17,741 bases of DNA from Chloroflexota bacterium (lineage in GTDB: Bacteria > Chloroflexota > Dehalococcoidia > Lucifugimonadales > VGZR01). The notes below the pieces were generated by a model, which had not been told where the DNA came from, ran no database searches, and saw only the letters and a program-made list of their open reading frames with translations. The stretch spans positions 1 through 17,741 of the forward strand of contig JAQBWG010000015.1 in the NCBI GenBank assembly GCA_027625225.1, given 5' to 3'. The translations under genes and the position numbers were made by a program. Of the stretch, positions 1 to 5,863 are shown piece by piece (position 1 is the stretch's first letter; every line of letters starts with the position of its first letter).

Positions 1-773
1 AATACAACATGAACCTTCTCGCCACCGCGCCCAGCGTGGCCTACCAGGTCAAGCTCACCGACGGCTCCCTCGTCGAGGTGGACAACCCCGCCGAGCTTCC
101 CGAAACCCAGAAGATTGACGAAATCATGGAACCCTGGCTCAACCTCACCGTGCTTGCCCCCGACAACTACATCGGGGCCATCATGGATTTGGTCACCACC
201 CGGCGGGGCGAGTTCAAGCGCATGGAATACATCCAGTCGGGCGGCGCTGTCGACTCCAACGGCGGTTCGGGCCTGCAAACGGCACAGGGCAACCGCGTGA
301 TGTTGGAATACATCATTCCGCTCTCCGAGGTGCTGGTGGACTTCATAGACCAGCTCAAGTCCAAAACCCAGGGCTACGCCTCGATGGACTACGAACTGAC
401 CGGCTATAAGTCCGGCAAGCTGGTGAAAATGGACATTCTGGTAAACAACGAGCCGGTGGACGCCCTCTCCGTCATCGTCCACCGTGAGCGCGCCTTGGAC
501 TACGGTCGCCAGTTGACCACCCGCTTGAAAGACCTCATCCCCCGCCAGATGTTCGAAGTGCCCGTACAGGCCGCCATCGGCGGGAGAATCCTCGCCCGCG
601 AGACCATCCGCGCCATCCGTAAAGACGTCCTGGCCAAATGCTACGGCGGCGACATCACCCGCAAGCGCAAACTCTTGGAGAAACAGGCCGAGGGCAAAAA
701 ACGTATGCGCCGCGTCGGCCGTGTAGAAATCCCCCAGGAAGCCTTCCTCAGCATCCTCAAAATGAACCGCTAG
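1..773 (+). CDS. lepA: Elongation factor 4 (LepA), C-terminal part
   Basis: LepA is a ribosome-associated GTPase that resembles EF-G and back-translocates or rescues stalled ribosomes. Only the last ~256 codons are present; the reading frame is open to the left edge (frame beginning at base 3), so the GTPase domains lie outside the window. The visible start reads YNMNLLATAPSVAYQV, the LepA-specific segment after domain III. It is followed by an EF-G domain V-like stretch (EPWLNLTVLAPDNYIGAIMD) and the LepA-only C-terminal domain (NNEPVDALSVIVHRERA, then RKRKLLEKQAEGKKRMRRVG and PQEAFLSIL). The methionine at base 9 is an internal residue, not a start. The C-terminus has the normal family length. 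The stop is followed by a long repeat-rich spacer with no hairpin plus T-run, so termination is not obvious. Identification is near certain. Confidence 0.97.
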   Translation, partial: YNMNLLATAPSVAYQVKLTDGSLVEVDNPAELPETQKIDEIMEPWLNLTVLAPDNYIGAIMDLVTTRRGEFKRMEYIQSGGAVDSNGGSGLQTAQGNRVMLEYIIPLSEVLVDFIDQLKSKTQGYASMDYELTGYKSGKLVKMDILVNNEPVDALSVIVHRERALDYGRQLTTRLKDLIPRQMFEVPVQAAIGGRILARETIRAIRKDVLAKCYGGDITRKRKLLEKQAEGKKRMRRVGRVEIPQEAFLSILKMNR

Positions 774-810
774 TTTCAAATCCAGTGGTTCATCGCACCG
801 AAAATTGTCA

Positions 811-895
811 TTCCGAGCGAGTCCCAATGAGATTGGGACGACGAGGAGTCGGCCCCCGTGCTGTCCTAAAACGACAGGCCTGACGGGACTCGGAA
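811..895. repeat. Nested inverted repeat, three-way-junction shape
   Basis: Outer arms TTCCGAG (811-817) and CTCGGAA (889-895) enclose two further perfect hairpins: GTCCCAAT/ATTGGGAC (821-828 and 832-839, 3-base loop) and CTGTC/GACAG (861-865 and 873-877). The sequence CGAGTCCC just inside the left arm also recurs inverted as GGGACTCG beside the right arm. The unit could fold as a branched structure in DNA or RNA. No coding content was seen. Confidence 0.7.
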
Positions 896-933
896 CACCC
901 ATAATGTCATTTTGACCCAGAGCCGAAGCCTGT

Positions 934-951
934 CCTGAGCGAAGTCGAAGG
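934..951 (+). repeat. Degenerate core repeat, copy 1
   Basis: CCTGAGCGAAGTCGAAGG. Variants of this core occur at 1160-1177 and 1243-1264, and a related one at 2237-2257. I recognise this type of core as frequent in intergenic DNA of Chloroflexota assemblies; genome-wide copy number cannot be judged from this window. Confidence 0.6.
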
Positions 952-960
952 AAAGGGCGA

Positions 961-977
961 GAAGTGCGCCGCACTTC
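961..977. repeat. Perfect 7-bp hairpin
   Basis: GAAGTGC (961-967), loop GCC, GCACTTC (971-977). Part of the hairpin cluster after lepA. No T-run on either side, so it is not a classical terminator. Confidence 0.65.
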
Positions 978-1002
978 AGCAGGGCCGTTCCGGTTAGGCC
1001 AT

Positions 1003-1021
1003 CTTCCGCTCCGCGCGGAAG
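1003..1021. repeat. Perfect 7-bp hairpin
   Basis: CTTCCGC (1003-1009), loop TCCGC, GCGGAAG (1015-1021). It lies nine bases before the next, longer palindrome. No T-run follows on either strand. Confidence 0.65.
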
Positions 1022-1029
1022 CGCGCCTG

Positions 1030-1050
1030 GGTGCAGGCTCAGCCTGCACC
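1030..1050. repeat. Perfect 10-bp palindrome with 1-base centre
   Basis: GGTGCAGGCT (1030-1039), C, AGCCTGCACC (1041-1050). This is the strongest palindrome in the window. Its near-zero loop suits a cruciform or a protein-bound operator better than an RNA terminator hairpin. Confidence 0.75.
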
Positions 1051-1103
1051 TCGCCCCTTGGGGGAGAGGCCTGTCCCGAACATCGCGAGGGACAAGGGTG
1101 AGG
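1049..1103. repeat. Imperfect long inverted repeat with internal hairpin
   Basis: CCTCGCCCCTT (1049-1059) pairs with AAGGGTGAGG (1094-1103) with one G-T pair and one bulge. Inside, TGTCCC (1072-1077) pairs with GGGACA (1089-1094). It abuts the 1030-1050 palindrome, so 1030-1103 behaves as one compound element. Confidence 0.6.
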
Positions 1104-1159
1104 GCTAGCCGTTCCCGTCGGTATCCCAAAGAGCCCAGCATCCCGCAAAACCCGTTCGT

Positions 1160-1177
1160 CCTGAGCTTGTCGTAAGG
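1160..1177 (+). repeat. Degenerate core repeat, copy 2
   Basis: CCTGAGCTTGTCGTAAGG, a diverged form of the core at 934-951 with the same CCTGAGC...AGG frame. It is embedded in GTTCGTCCTGAGC and followed by ATGAGCAAGC. Confidence 0.5.
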
Positions 1178-1242
1178 ATGAGCAAGCACCACTCTTTGCG
1201 GTTATGGTCACGTGTGCTACTCGCCCATCTCGATATGTCGCC

Positions 1243-1264
1243 ACCCCGAGCGAAGTCGAGGGGT
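1243..1264 (+). repeat. Degenerate core repeat, copy 3, with GC arms
   Basis: ACCCC and GGGGT flank the core CGAGCGAAGTCGA, giving 5-bp inverted arms around a 12-base centre. It lies just beyond the stop of the minus-strand lipoprotein ending at 1300 and could act as its 3' hairpin, though without a T-tract. Confidence 0.55.
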
Positions 1265-1299
1265 CTGTCGGTCGGGTAGAGCCCGTCCTCCACCACGAT

Positions 1300-2139
1300 T
1301 TAAGAAATCCAGCACGCCCCCGGCTGCTCCGTAATCGCCCACTCGCCGTCCACCTGCTCGAACCGCAGAAAGCACCCGCCGCCCACCAGATACCCAATCT
1401 CCGAGTCCTCAGCTGCCGCCATCTGCGTCTCGATGGAAATTTCCACCACCGTACCGTTCTGCCTCACCTCGCTCACCCGCACATAGGGAAAGTCGCCGCT
1501 CTCGTTCGCCCGCGCCTGCACTTCCTCAGCGCTGAGTATGACGAAGTTCAAGCCTTCCAGTTCCGGAATCTCGATGACCCCGATACCCTCCAGCGACAGC
1601 ACGATGCTGTCAGGGTTCAGCAGGCCGTAGTCCGGCACGTTCTGGTCAACGATGGCCCACTCCAGCGCCGCCCGTACGATAGCCGCCTTGTCCTCATCGG
1701 TCAGCGCCACCGCCGGGCCGCCGTTCTTGCTCACGAAATCCACCCTGTCCATGCTTGTGTGGTACACGTACGTGTCGTCGCCTACTTCCAGCACCAGCTT
1801 GTACCCCGGCGTGATGACCTGTGCGTACGACTGCCCCAGCTTGGGATTGCCCAGCGAAGCGTCCGGCCACTCCATGTCAATCGCAGAATCGAGCTGTACC
1901 GACTCCGGCTCCACGTCGAACCGGGTCATTATGTCTAGCTTTGCCATCTCAAGAAGGGCGTCAAGATTCGACACCTCCTGCGGCTCCTCCGTCGGAGTCG
2001 GTGTATTGACGATGGGCGTTCGGGTCACCACCGGCGTCTGCGACCCCGGCTCGCTCGCCGCAGGTGCGCACGCGATACCGGCCAGCAACGCGCCGCCCAG
2101 CGCAAGCCCTAGTACTGCAGTCGGATTCCATTTACTCAT
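1300..2139 (-). CDS. Two-domain lipoprotein (paralogue of the next gene)
   Basis: A 279-aa secreted lipoprotein of unknown function. The start is set at ATG 2139 because GAGGAGAAGG lies just upstream and because it gives a proper signal peptide: a hydrophobic run followed by lipobox LAGIAC with the lipidated Cys at residue 24. A longer frame to 2238 adds 33 residues with no such logic. After the Cys comes a Thr/Pro-rich linker (about residues 30-55). A first domain contains the motif WPDASLGNPKLGQSYAQVIT, a pattern I have seen in Chloroflexota and cyanobacterial secreted proteins. A C-terminal domain of ~130 residues ends in GGGCFLRFEQVDGEWAI and is shared with the neighbouring lipoprotein. 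No catalytic motif is recognisable. It is likely anchored on the outer face of the membrane. Confidence 0.85.
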   Translation of the reverse strand: MSKWNPTAVLGLALGGALLAGIACAPAASEPGSQTPVVTRTPIVNTPTPTEEPQEVSNLDALLEMAKLDIMTRFDVEPESVQLDSAIDMEWPDASLGNPKLGQSYAQVITPGYKLVLEVGDDTYVYHTSMDRVDFVSKNGGPAVALTDEDKAAIVRAALEWAIVDQNVPDYGLLNPDSIVLSLEGIGVIEIPELEGLNFVILSAEEVQARANESGDFPYVRVSEVRQNGTVVEISIETQMAAAEDSEIGYLVGGGCFLRFEQVDGEWAITEQPGACWIS

Positions 2140-2231
2140 GAGAAAAACCTTCTCCTCGTTGAGACATTCCTGCCGTTTCATATATAAACGACACATACCC
2201 CCCCGATTGTTCCATTCATGGTCTCCAAACA

Positions 2232-2262
2232 ATGTCATTCTGAGCGCAGCGAAGAATCTGGG
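2232..2262. repeat. Core-related inverted repeat upstream of lipoprotein 1
   Basis: ATTCT (2237-2241) and AGAAT (2253-2257) flank GAGCGCAGCGA, a relative of the GAGCGAAGTCGA cores found after lepA. It lies in the leader region of the minus-strand lipoprotein that starts at 2139. Confidence 0.55.
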
Positions 2263-2276
2263 GCGGGTGGTGAACC

Positions 2277-2300
2277 TCTTCCCCCTTTGAGGGGGGAAGA
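2277..2300. repeat. Perfect 9-bp hairpin
   Basis: TCTTCCCCC (2277-2285), loop TTTGAG, GGGGGAAGA (2292-2300). Member of the small repeat cluster between the two lipoprotein genes. Confidence 0.7.
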
Positions 2301-2334
2301 CTGAGATGGGGGTGAAACCCTACAAACTCAACGA

Positions 2335-2365
2335 CAGAGGAGCGGCTTCTAAAGCCGCCCCTCTG
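2335..2365 (-). terminator. Possible terminator hairpin for lipoprotein 2
   Basis: Arms CAGAGG/CCTCTG (2335-2340, 2360-2365) continue into GCGGCTT/AAGCCGC (2342-2348, 2352-2358) with a single A-C mismatch and a 3-base loop. It begins 28 bases beyond the stop of the minus-strand gene ending at 2393. The stem is strong, but no U-tract follows on the minus strand, so it could equally be another palindromic repeat or a transcript-end stabiliser. Confidence 0.45.
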
Positions 2366-2392
2366 TCCAAACCGTACGTTCTACAGCGGACA

Positions 2393-2932
2393 CTAGCTGA
2401 TCCAGCTCGCACCCTGCCCCGTGATCTGCCACTCGCCGTCCACCTGCTCGAACTGCAGCACGGCACCGCCGCCGATGAGGTACAGGATGTCCGAATCCTG
2501 CGCCACCGCCATCCGCGTCTCGACCGCCACCTCGACCATTCCCCCGTTCGTCCGCAGGTCTCGGATGTTGAGGTACCCGAAGTTGCCGTTCTTGTCAGCC
2601 AGATCCTGTACTTCCTTGGGATTCAGTGCGATGAAATTCACCCCCGGAAGTTTCGGTGCCAGAATGTTGTCGATGCCGTCCAGGGACACCACGAAGTTCT
2701 TGTCGTCGAGTATCACGTAGTCCGGCACGTTCTTGTCTACTAATGCCCATCCCAGCGCCAGCCGTATAATGGTCGCCTCGTCAGCATCGCTAAGCGGCGC
2801 AAACTGCACGACAGGCGTCGGATTCTGCGTCTCCGGCTCCTGTGCCGCCACCGGCGCGCAGGCGATGCCTGCGAGTAACGCACCCCCAAGTACCAGTACC
2901 CCGATAGAAGTTTTCACACTCCCTATATTCAT
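2393..2932 (-). CDS. Short lipoprotein, paralogue of the preceding gene
   Basis: A 179-aa predicted lipoprotein with signal peptide and the same lipobox LAGIAC (Cys 25 from ATG 2932). Nearly all of the mature protein aligns with the C-terminal domain of its neighbour: both share the patterns NVPDY, a valine-rich strand before SL-GI, EVQ, and FEQVDGEW followed by a terminal WIS. The first (WPDASLG) domain is absent. The two genes are head-to-tail on the minus strand and look like an old tandem duplication with gain or loss of a domain. ATG 2932 is preferred over ATG 2953 because it matches the signal-peptide length of the paralogue; GGGGAG lies 13 bases upstream. Function unknown; a cell-surface location is likely. 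Confidence 0.82.
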   Translation of the reverse strand: MNIGSVKTSIGVLVLGGALLAGIACAPVAAQEPETQNPTPVVQFAPLSDADEATIIRLALGWALVDKNVPDYVILDDKNFVVSLDGIDNILAPKLPGVNFIALNPKEVQDLADKNGNFGYLNIRDLRTNGGMVEVAVETRMAVAQDSDILYLIGGGAVLQFEQVDGEWQITGQGASWIS

Positions 2933-3264
2933 CTGTTCGTTGTTTCTCCCCATCCGCCCCTAATGTTTCTTAGGTATTTGTACAGGCCGTATGCATAAAT
3001 AGACCCCCACAACCCCCGTTTTGTTCCACCCTCGATTCCATCCCCTCGCTCCTGTTGATATCCCATAGGCGACGCCTGAACGGTATCAACCACGTAGAAA
3101 GCAATCGTACGACTCGCTATGGCTAAAACGGATAGAAGGAACGCTTTCGGCACCACCACCAAATGATAGATGCCTGGGCAGAGAACTGAAGGTGACTAGC
3201 TTGCTACACGCCTCGGCCACCAATGGCGCAAAACGCAACCACGCTCAAGTTCATGCGATGCTCT
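2933..3264. other. Spacer with one doubtful small minus-strand frame
   Basis: These 332 bases separate the lipoprotein from the DUF1801 gene. The only frame worth mention runs 3162 to 2929 on the minus strand (77 codons, TTG start). It has a hydrophobic stretch FLLSVLAIASRTIAFYVV near its start, and its stop overlaps the lipoprotein start as ATGA. It has no Shine-Dalgarno sequence and resembles nothing I know, so I do not call it a gene. The spacer also holds TATGCATA (palindrome) and lower-GC sequence of the kind found at promoters, but no confident -35/-10 pair was found. Confidence 0.4.
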
Positions 3265-3720
3265 CTATCGGAGAGACTTTCGACGAGAGTTCGGCTTCTT
3301 CAGCAACTTTTTTCTAAGATGATAGGTGAGGGCCAGTTCGATGCAGTGGGAGAGTTCCCTTGTTGGAATGTTCGCACCCAGGTTAAACATAATCGCCCGA
3401 TTCCCTTGATATTCAAACTCGTTTGGATATCGTTGCTTGAAATCGTTCACCAGGGTGCTCGTGCATTTGAAATATATCGCGTATTGGTCTCCCAGCGATT
3501 CCTTCCAATTGATTCGTACCGTGCTTCCACTTTTCGATTCAGGCGTCAGGTAACTTGGCTCTCCCCATTTGAGGGTTTCCTGTAGTTGTCCGACGCCCTC
3601 AGTTTTAGCCGCGGTGTCAAAGATCAACTGCCGCAGAGCCAATAATTTATCTCTGACGTCTTCGGGATAAGCGTCAAAGACTGCGGCTACTTCCGGATTG
3701 TCGAATCGCTCTAGTTCCAT
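3265..3720 (-). CDS. DUF1801 (YdhG-like) domain protein
   Basis: A 151-aa soluble protein. The N-terminal half has the DUF1801 pattern FDAYPEDVRDKLLALRQLIF followed by ETLKWGEPSYLTPESKSG, then a basic/aromatic strand INWKESLGDQYAIYFKC. The C-terminus is KR-rich (KKLLKKPNSRRKSLR). DUF1801 proteins are small alpha/beta proteins related to the frataxin fold by structure; their role is largely unknown. ATG 3720 is chosen because the domain begins directly after it; a frame extending to GTG 3798 adds 26 residues without family similarity. No strong ribosome-binding site is seen at either start. It is divergent from the SRP RNA, whose promoter lies ~105 bases away. Confidence 0.82.
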   Translation of the reverse strand: MELERFDNPEVAAVFDAYPEDVRDKLLALRQLIFDTAAKTEGVGQLQETLKWGEPSYLTPESKSGSTVRINWKESLGDQYAIYFKCTSTLVNDFKQRYPNEFEYQGNRAIMFNLGANIPTRELSHCIELALTYHLRKKLLKKPNSRRKSLR

Positions 3721-3825
3721 ACCCTCGTGCGCATCAAAATCTGTAGTGTCACTCGTATTATAAGAAAAAGGCAGCGACAAACCTAACACCATCACCACGT
3801 CTACAAGCTCAGCCTGCGCCGCTCG

Positions 3826-3854
3826 TTGACACTCGGTAAAGCCTCGCCTACCAT
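3826..3854 (+). promoter_or_regulatory. Sigma-70-type promoter of the SRP RNA
   Basis: TTGACA (3826-3831), 17-base spacer, TACCAT (3849-3854). The predicted transcription start seven bases further (3861) coincides exactly with the first base of the terminal SRP RNA stem, which strongly supports the assignment. Confidence 0.85.
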
Positions 3855-3860
3855 GACTAT

Positions 3861-4128
3861 GGTCGTGCTAGGCGGGGAGATAGCGGTGCCCTGTACTCGC
3901 AATCCGCTTTAGCGGGGCTGAACTCCCTCTGGAGAGCCGACCTCCAAAAACCTCTATCTCCGTAAGTGGTGTTGAGAGCTGGGTCCCACGCGGCGGAACC
4001 TTGTGAACCCCGTCAGGTCCGGAAGGAAGCAGCGGTAAGCGATGTGTTCCGGGTGCCGTGGGTTCGCCTGGCTTGAGCCTCTTGCGTCGGTATGTTTGTG
4101 GAGAGGAACGAAATGAGGGTGCACGGCC
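3861..4128 (+). ncRNA. ffs: Signal recognition particle RNA, large bacterial form with Alu domain
   Basis: The RNA scaffold of the signal recognition particle, which targets nascent membrane and secreted proteins. The universally conserved domain IV is clear at 4012-4033, with the GGAA tetraloop (4021-4024) and the Ffh-binding loop GGAAGGAAGCAGC. The 5' part contains GTGCTAGGCGGGGAG, TAGCGGTGCCCTGTAC and GCAATCCGCTTTAGC, which match the Alu domain of Bacillus scRNA as I remember it; TAAGTGGTGTTGA before domain IV is also shared. The ends pair: GGTCGTGC (3861-3868) with GCACGGCC (4121-4128). Helix 5 pairs include CCGAC/GTCGG and CCTCT/AGAGG. Length is ~268 nt, against ~270 in Bacillus and ~100 for the short form. 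The 3' arm overlaps candidate rsmA start codons. No separate terminator was seen, so processing or read-through into rsmA is possible. Confidence 0.95.
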
Positions 4129-4151
4129 AAACACCCACCCCTGAACGGGCG

Positions 4152-4997
4152 GTGAATCACATAACATCATCCAGGACATCCTCCGGGCATAGATTCGGCA
4201 GGGCAAAAAAGTCCCTGGGACAGCATTTCCTCACCGACAGGGGCATCCTCAAACGCATCATTGAGGCATCCGACCTGTCCCAATCCGACACAGTACTGGA
4301 AATCGGCCCCGGCCGCGGCCTCCTCACCCATGAGCTCGCCGCCCACGCAGGCCGTGTCATCGCCCTCGAACTCGATGAACCCCTCATCGCCACCCTTAAA
4401 GAAGACTTCAAAGATGCCCCCCACGTAGACATCATCCACGCCGACGCCCGCACCGTGGACACCACAAAACTGCTGTGTGCCGGGACATCATTCAAAATCG
4501 TCGCCAACCTTCCCTACTACGCCGCCTCGCCCATCATCCGCCGCTTCCTCAACCTGCCCCACAAGCCCTCCCTCATGGTCGTCATGGTGCAGCACGAAGT
4601 CGCCCGCGAGATGGCCGCGCAGCCCGGTGACATGGGATTTCTTTCCGTCCTCGTCCAGCTCCACGCCAGCGTGAAAATCGTCTGCAAGGTCCCGCCGCGC
4701 GCCTTCAAACCCAAACCGAAAGTGGACTCCGCCGTCCTTCGCCTCGACGTGCTGCCCAAGCCATCAATCGACCTCGACTCGGAAGAAAACTTCATCGAAC
4801 TCGTCCGCGCCGGCTTCAGCGCGCCGCGCAAGCAAGTCCACAACTGCCTGCAACGCGGCCTCGACCTCTCATCCGAAGTTGTCGGAGACATACTGACTGA
4901 AGCGAACGTGGAACCCAAGCGGCGCGCCGAGACGCTGAGCATGGACGAATGGGGCGCGGTGTACACGGCGTTCCGGGCCATCGGGAGCGGGGCCTAA
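4152..4997 (+). CDS. rsmA: 16S rRNA A1518/A1519 dimethyltransferase RsmA (KsgA)
   Basis: Uses SAM to dimethylate two adjacent adenines near the 3' end of 16S rRNA, a late checkpoint in 30S assembly. From GTG 4152 it is 281 aa. Visible family features are the N-terminal RAKKSLGQHFLTD, SAM motif I EIGPGRG at residues 50-56, and the catalytic NLPYY at 119-123. A C-terminal domain ends with RRAETLSMDEW. The start is uncertain. In-frame ATGs at 4092 and 4113 lie inside the SRP RNA; 4113 has a good ribosome site (GGAGAGG, 6-base spacing), but that site is base-paired in the RNA and would give a long atypical leader. GTG 4152 gives normal family length but no visible Shine-Dalgarno. The stop overlaps the ispE start by one base (TAATG), indicating an operon. 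Confidence 0.93.
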   Translation: MNHITSSRTSSGHRFGRAKKSLGQHFLTDRGILKRIIEASDLSQSDTVLEIGPGRGLLTHELAAHAGRVIALELDEPLIATLKEDFKDAPHVDIIHADARTVDTTKLLCAGTSFKIVANLPYYAASPIIRRFLNLPHKPSLMVVMVQHEVAREMAAQPGDMGFLSVLVQLHASVKIVCKVPPRAFKPKPKVDSAVLRLDVLPKPSIDLDSEENFIELVRAGFSAPRKQVHNCLQRGLDLSSEVVGDILTEANVEPKRRAETLSMDEWGAVYTAFRAIGSGA

Positions 4998-5860
4998 TGC
5001 TGGAGCTGAAGGCCTACGCCAAGGTCAATCTCACACTGGAAGTGCTGGGCAAGCGCGACGACGGCTACCACGATATCGTGTCCATCATGCAGACCGTCGG
5101 CCTCTCGGACACAGTTACGCTGGAAGAGGCGGACGGCACCACACTCGACTGCGACGTTCCTGAACTGTCCGGCCCGGATAACCTCGCACTGAAGGCTGCG
5201 CAACTGATTGCACATGAAACGGGTGGTGGGAAGGGTGTGGCTATCGGTTTGCAGAAGGGGATTCCGGTGACTGCCGGCCTGGGCGGCGGGAGTAGCGACG
5301 CGGCGGCGGTGCTGCGCGGGCTGAACAGGCTGTGGAAACTGGGTTTGAGCGTTCACGAATTGCAGGCGTTGGGAGCGAAACTTGGTTCTGATGTGCCGTT
5401 CTTCATACAGGGCGGAACGGCGATGGCGCAGGGTCGCGGCGAGGCCATACGTCCCATGCCGAAGGCCGACGTGAACTGGATGGTGGTGCTTACGCCAAAC
5501 ATAGATGTGTCTGCCAAGACGGCGTCGCTGTACGGAAAACTGGGCAGGAACGATTTCACCAAGGGGATGCTCACCCGCAAGCTGGAGGCGCGCATCCGCG
5601 GCGGTGGCGACGTTCCGGCGCAGTTCCTGTTTAACACCTTCGATGCCATTGCCTTCGGTGCGTTTCCCGGACTGGAAAAGTGCTGGAAGACGTTCGAGTC
5701 GGTGGGTGCGCGCGAGGTGCACCTGGCGGGCAGCGGGCCGTCCATGTTCGCGCTGGTGTCTCAACGCGAGGTCGGCAGCGCGATGGCCCTGTTGCTCACT
5801 CACTCGTATGGTTGGAAAGCCAGTCTGGTCGAAGCCGTGTGGCCGTCGGAGGATGTGTAG
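4997..5860 (+). CDS. ispE: 4-diphosphocytidyl-2-C-methyl-D-erythritol kinase IspE
   Basis: A GHMP-family kinase that phosphorylates CDP-methylerythritol with ATP in the MEP pathway of isoprenoid synthesis. The protein has 287 aa, normal for the family. Visible features are the N-terminal AYAKVNLTLEV with Lys9 at the usual catalytic position, the glycine-rich ATP loop GLGGGSSDAA at residues 94-103, catalytic Asp132 within LGSDVPFFIQGG, and the C-terminal GHMP motif LAGSGPSMFAL. The start is ATG 4997, overlapping the rsmA stop as TAATG with GGGAG upstream; a longer frame from 4949 would add 16 unrelated residues. rsmA-ispE adjacency is common in bacteria and points to co-transcription. The presence of ispE implies the MEP rather than the mevalonate route. 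Confidence 0.97.
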   Translation: MLELKAYAKVNLTLEVLGKRDDGYHDIVSIMQTVGLSDTVTLEEADGTTLDCDVPELSGPDNLALKAAQLIAHETGGGKGVAIGLQKGIPVTAGLGGGSSDAAAVLRGLNRLWKLGLSVHELQALGAKLGSDVPFFIQGGTAMAQGRGEAIRPMPKADVNWMVVLTPNIDVSAKTASLYGKLGRNDFTKGMLTRKLEARIRGGGDVPAQFLFNTFDAIAFGAFPGLEKCWKTFESVGAREVHLAGSGPSMFALVSQREVGSAMALLLTHSYGWKASLVEAVWPSEDV

Positions 5861-5863
5861 GCT

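Larger units (their letters stand above)
774..1299. other. Gene-free spacer with clustered inverted repeats
   Basis: These 526 bases between lepA and the convergent lipoprotein hold no convincing gene. Open frames here are short, overlap one another on both strands and resemble no family. Instead the block is made of several perfect or near-perfect inverted repeats, each listed separately, plus three copies of a degenerate core around GAGCGAAGTCGAAG. It looks like an accumulation of small palindromic repeats of the REP/MITE kind. It could also give bidirectional transcription stops for the two converging genes, but none of the hairpins has a T-tract. Confidence 0.75.

Noticed and set aside
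934..1264. CRISPR-like array from the repeated core
   Set aside because: The copies are diverged, unevenly spaced (about 80-225 bases) and flanked by other hairpins; no cas gene is present.
638..1296. Short frames on both strands over the lepA 3' end and the repeat block
   Set aside because: They follow inverted repeats or shadow lepA and show Arg/Pro/Ser-rich composition typical of wrong-frame reading of GC-rich DNA.
1204..1938. 244-codon plus-strand frame antisense to lipoprotein 1
   Set aside because: It is His/Arg/Leu-rich, has no domain, and the minus-strand frame has a signal peptide, lipobox and a paralogue.
3223..3585. 120-codon plus-strand frame opposite the DUF1801 gene
   Set aside because: The minus frame has clear DUF1801 similarity; the plus frame has none.
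3868..4206. Minus-strand frames of 112 and 68 codons (3868-4206, 3954-4160)
   Set aside because: They lie across the SRP RNA, whose primary and secondary structure fully explain the sequence; the peptides are low-complexity and resemble no family.
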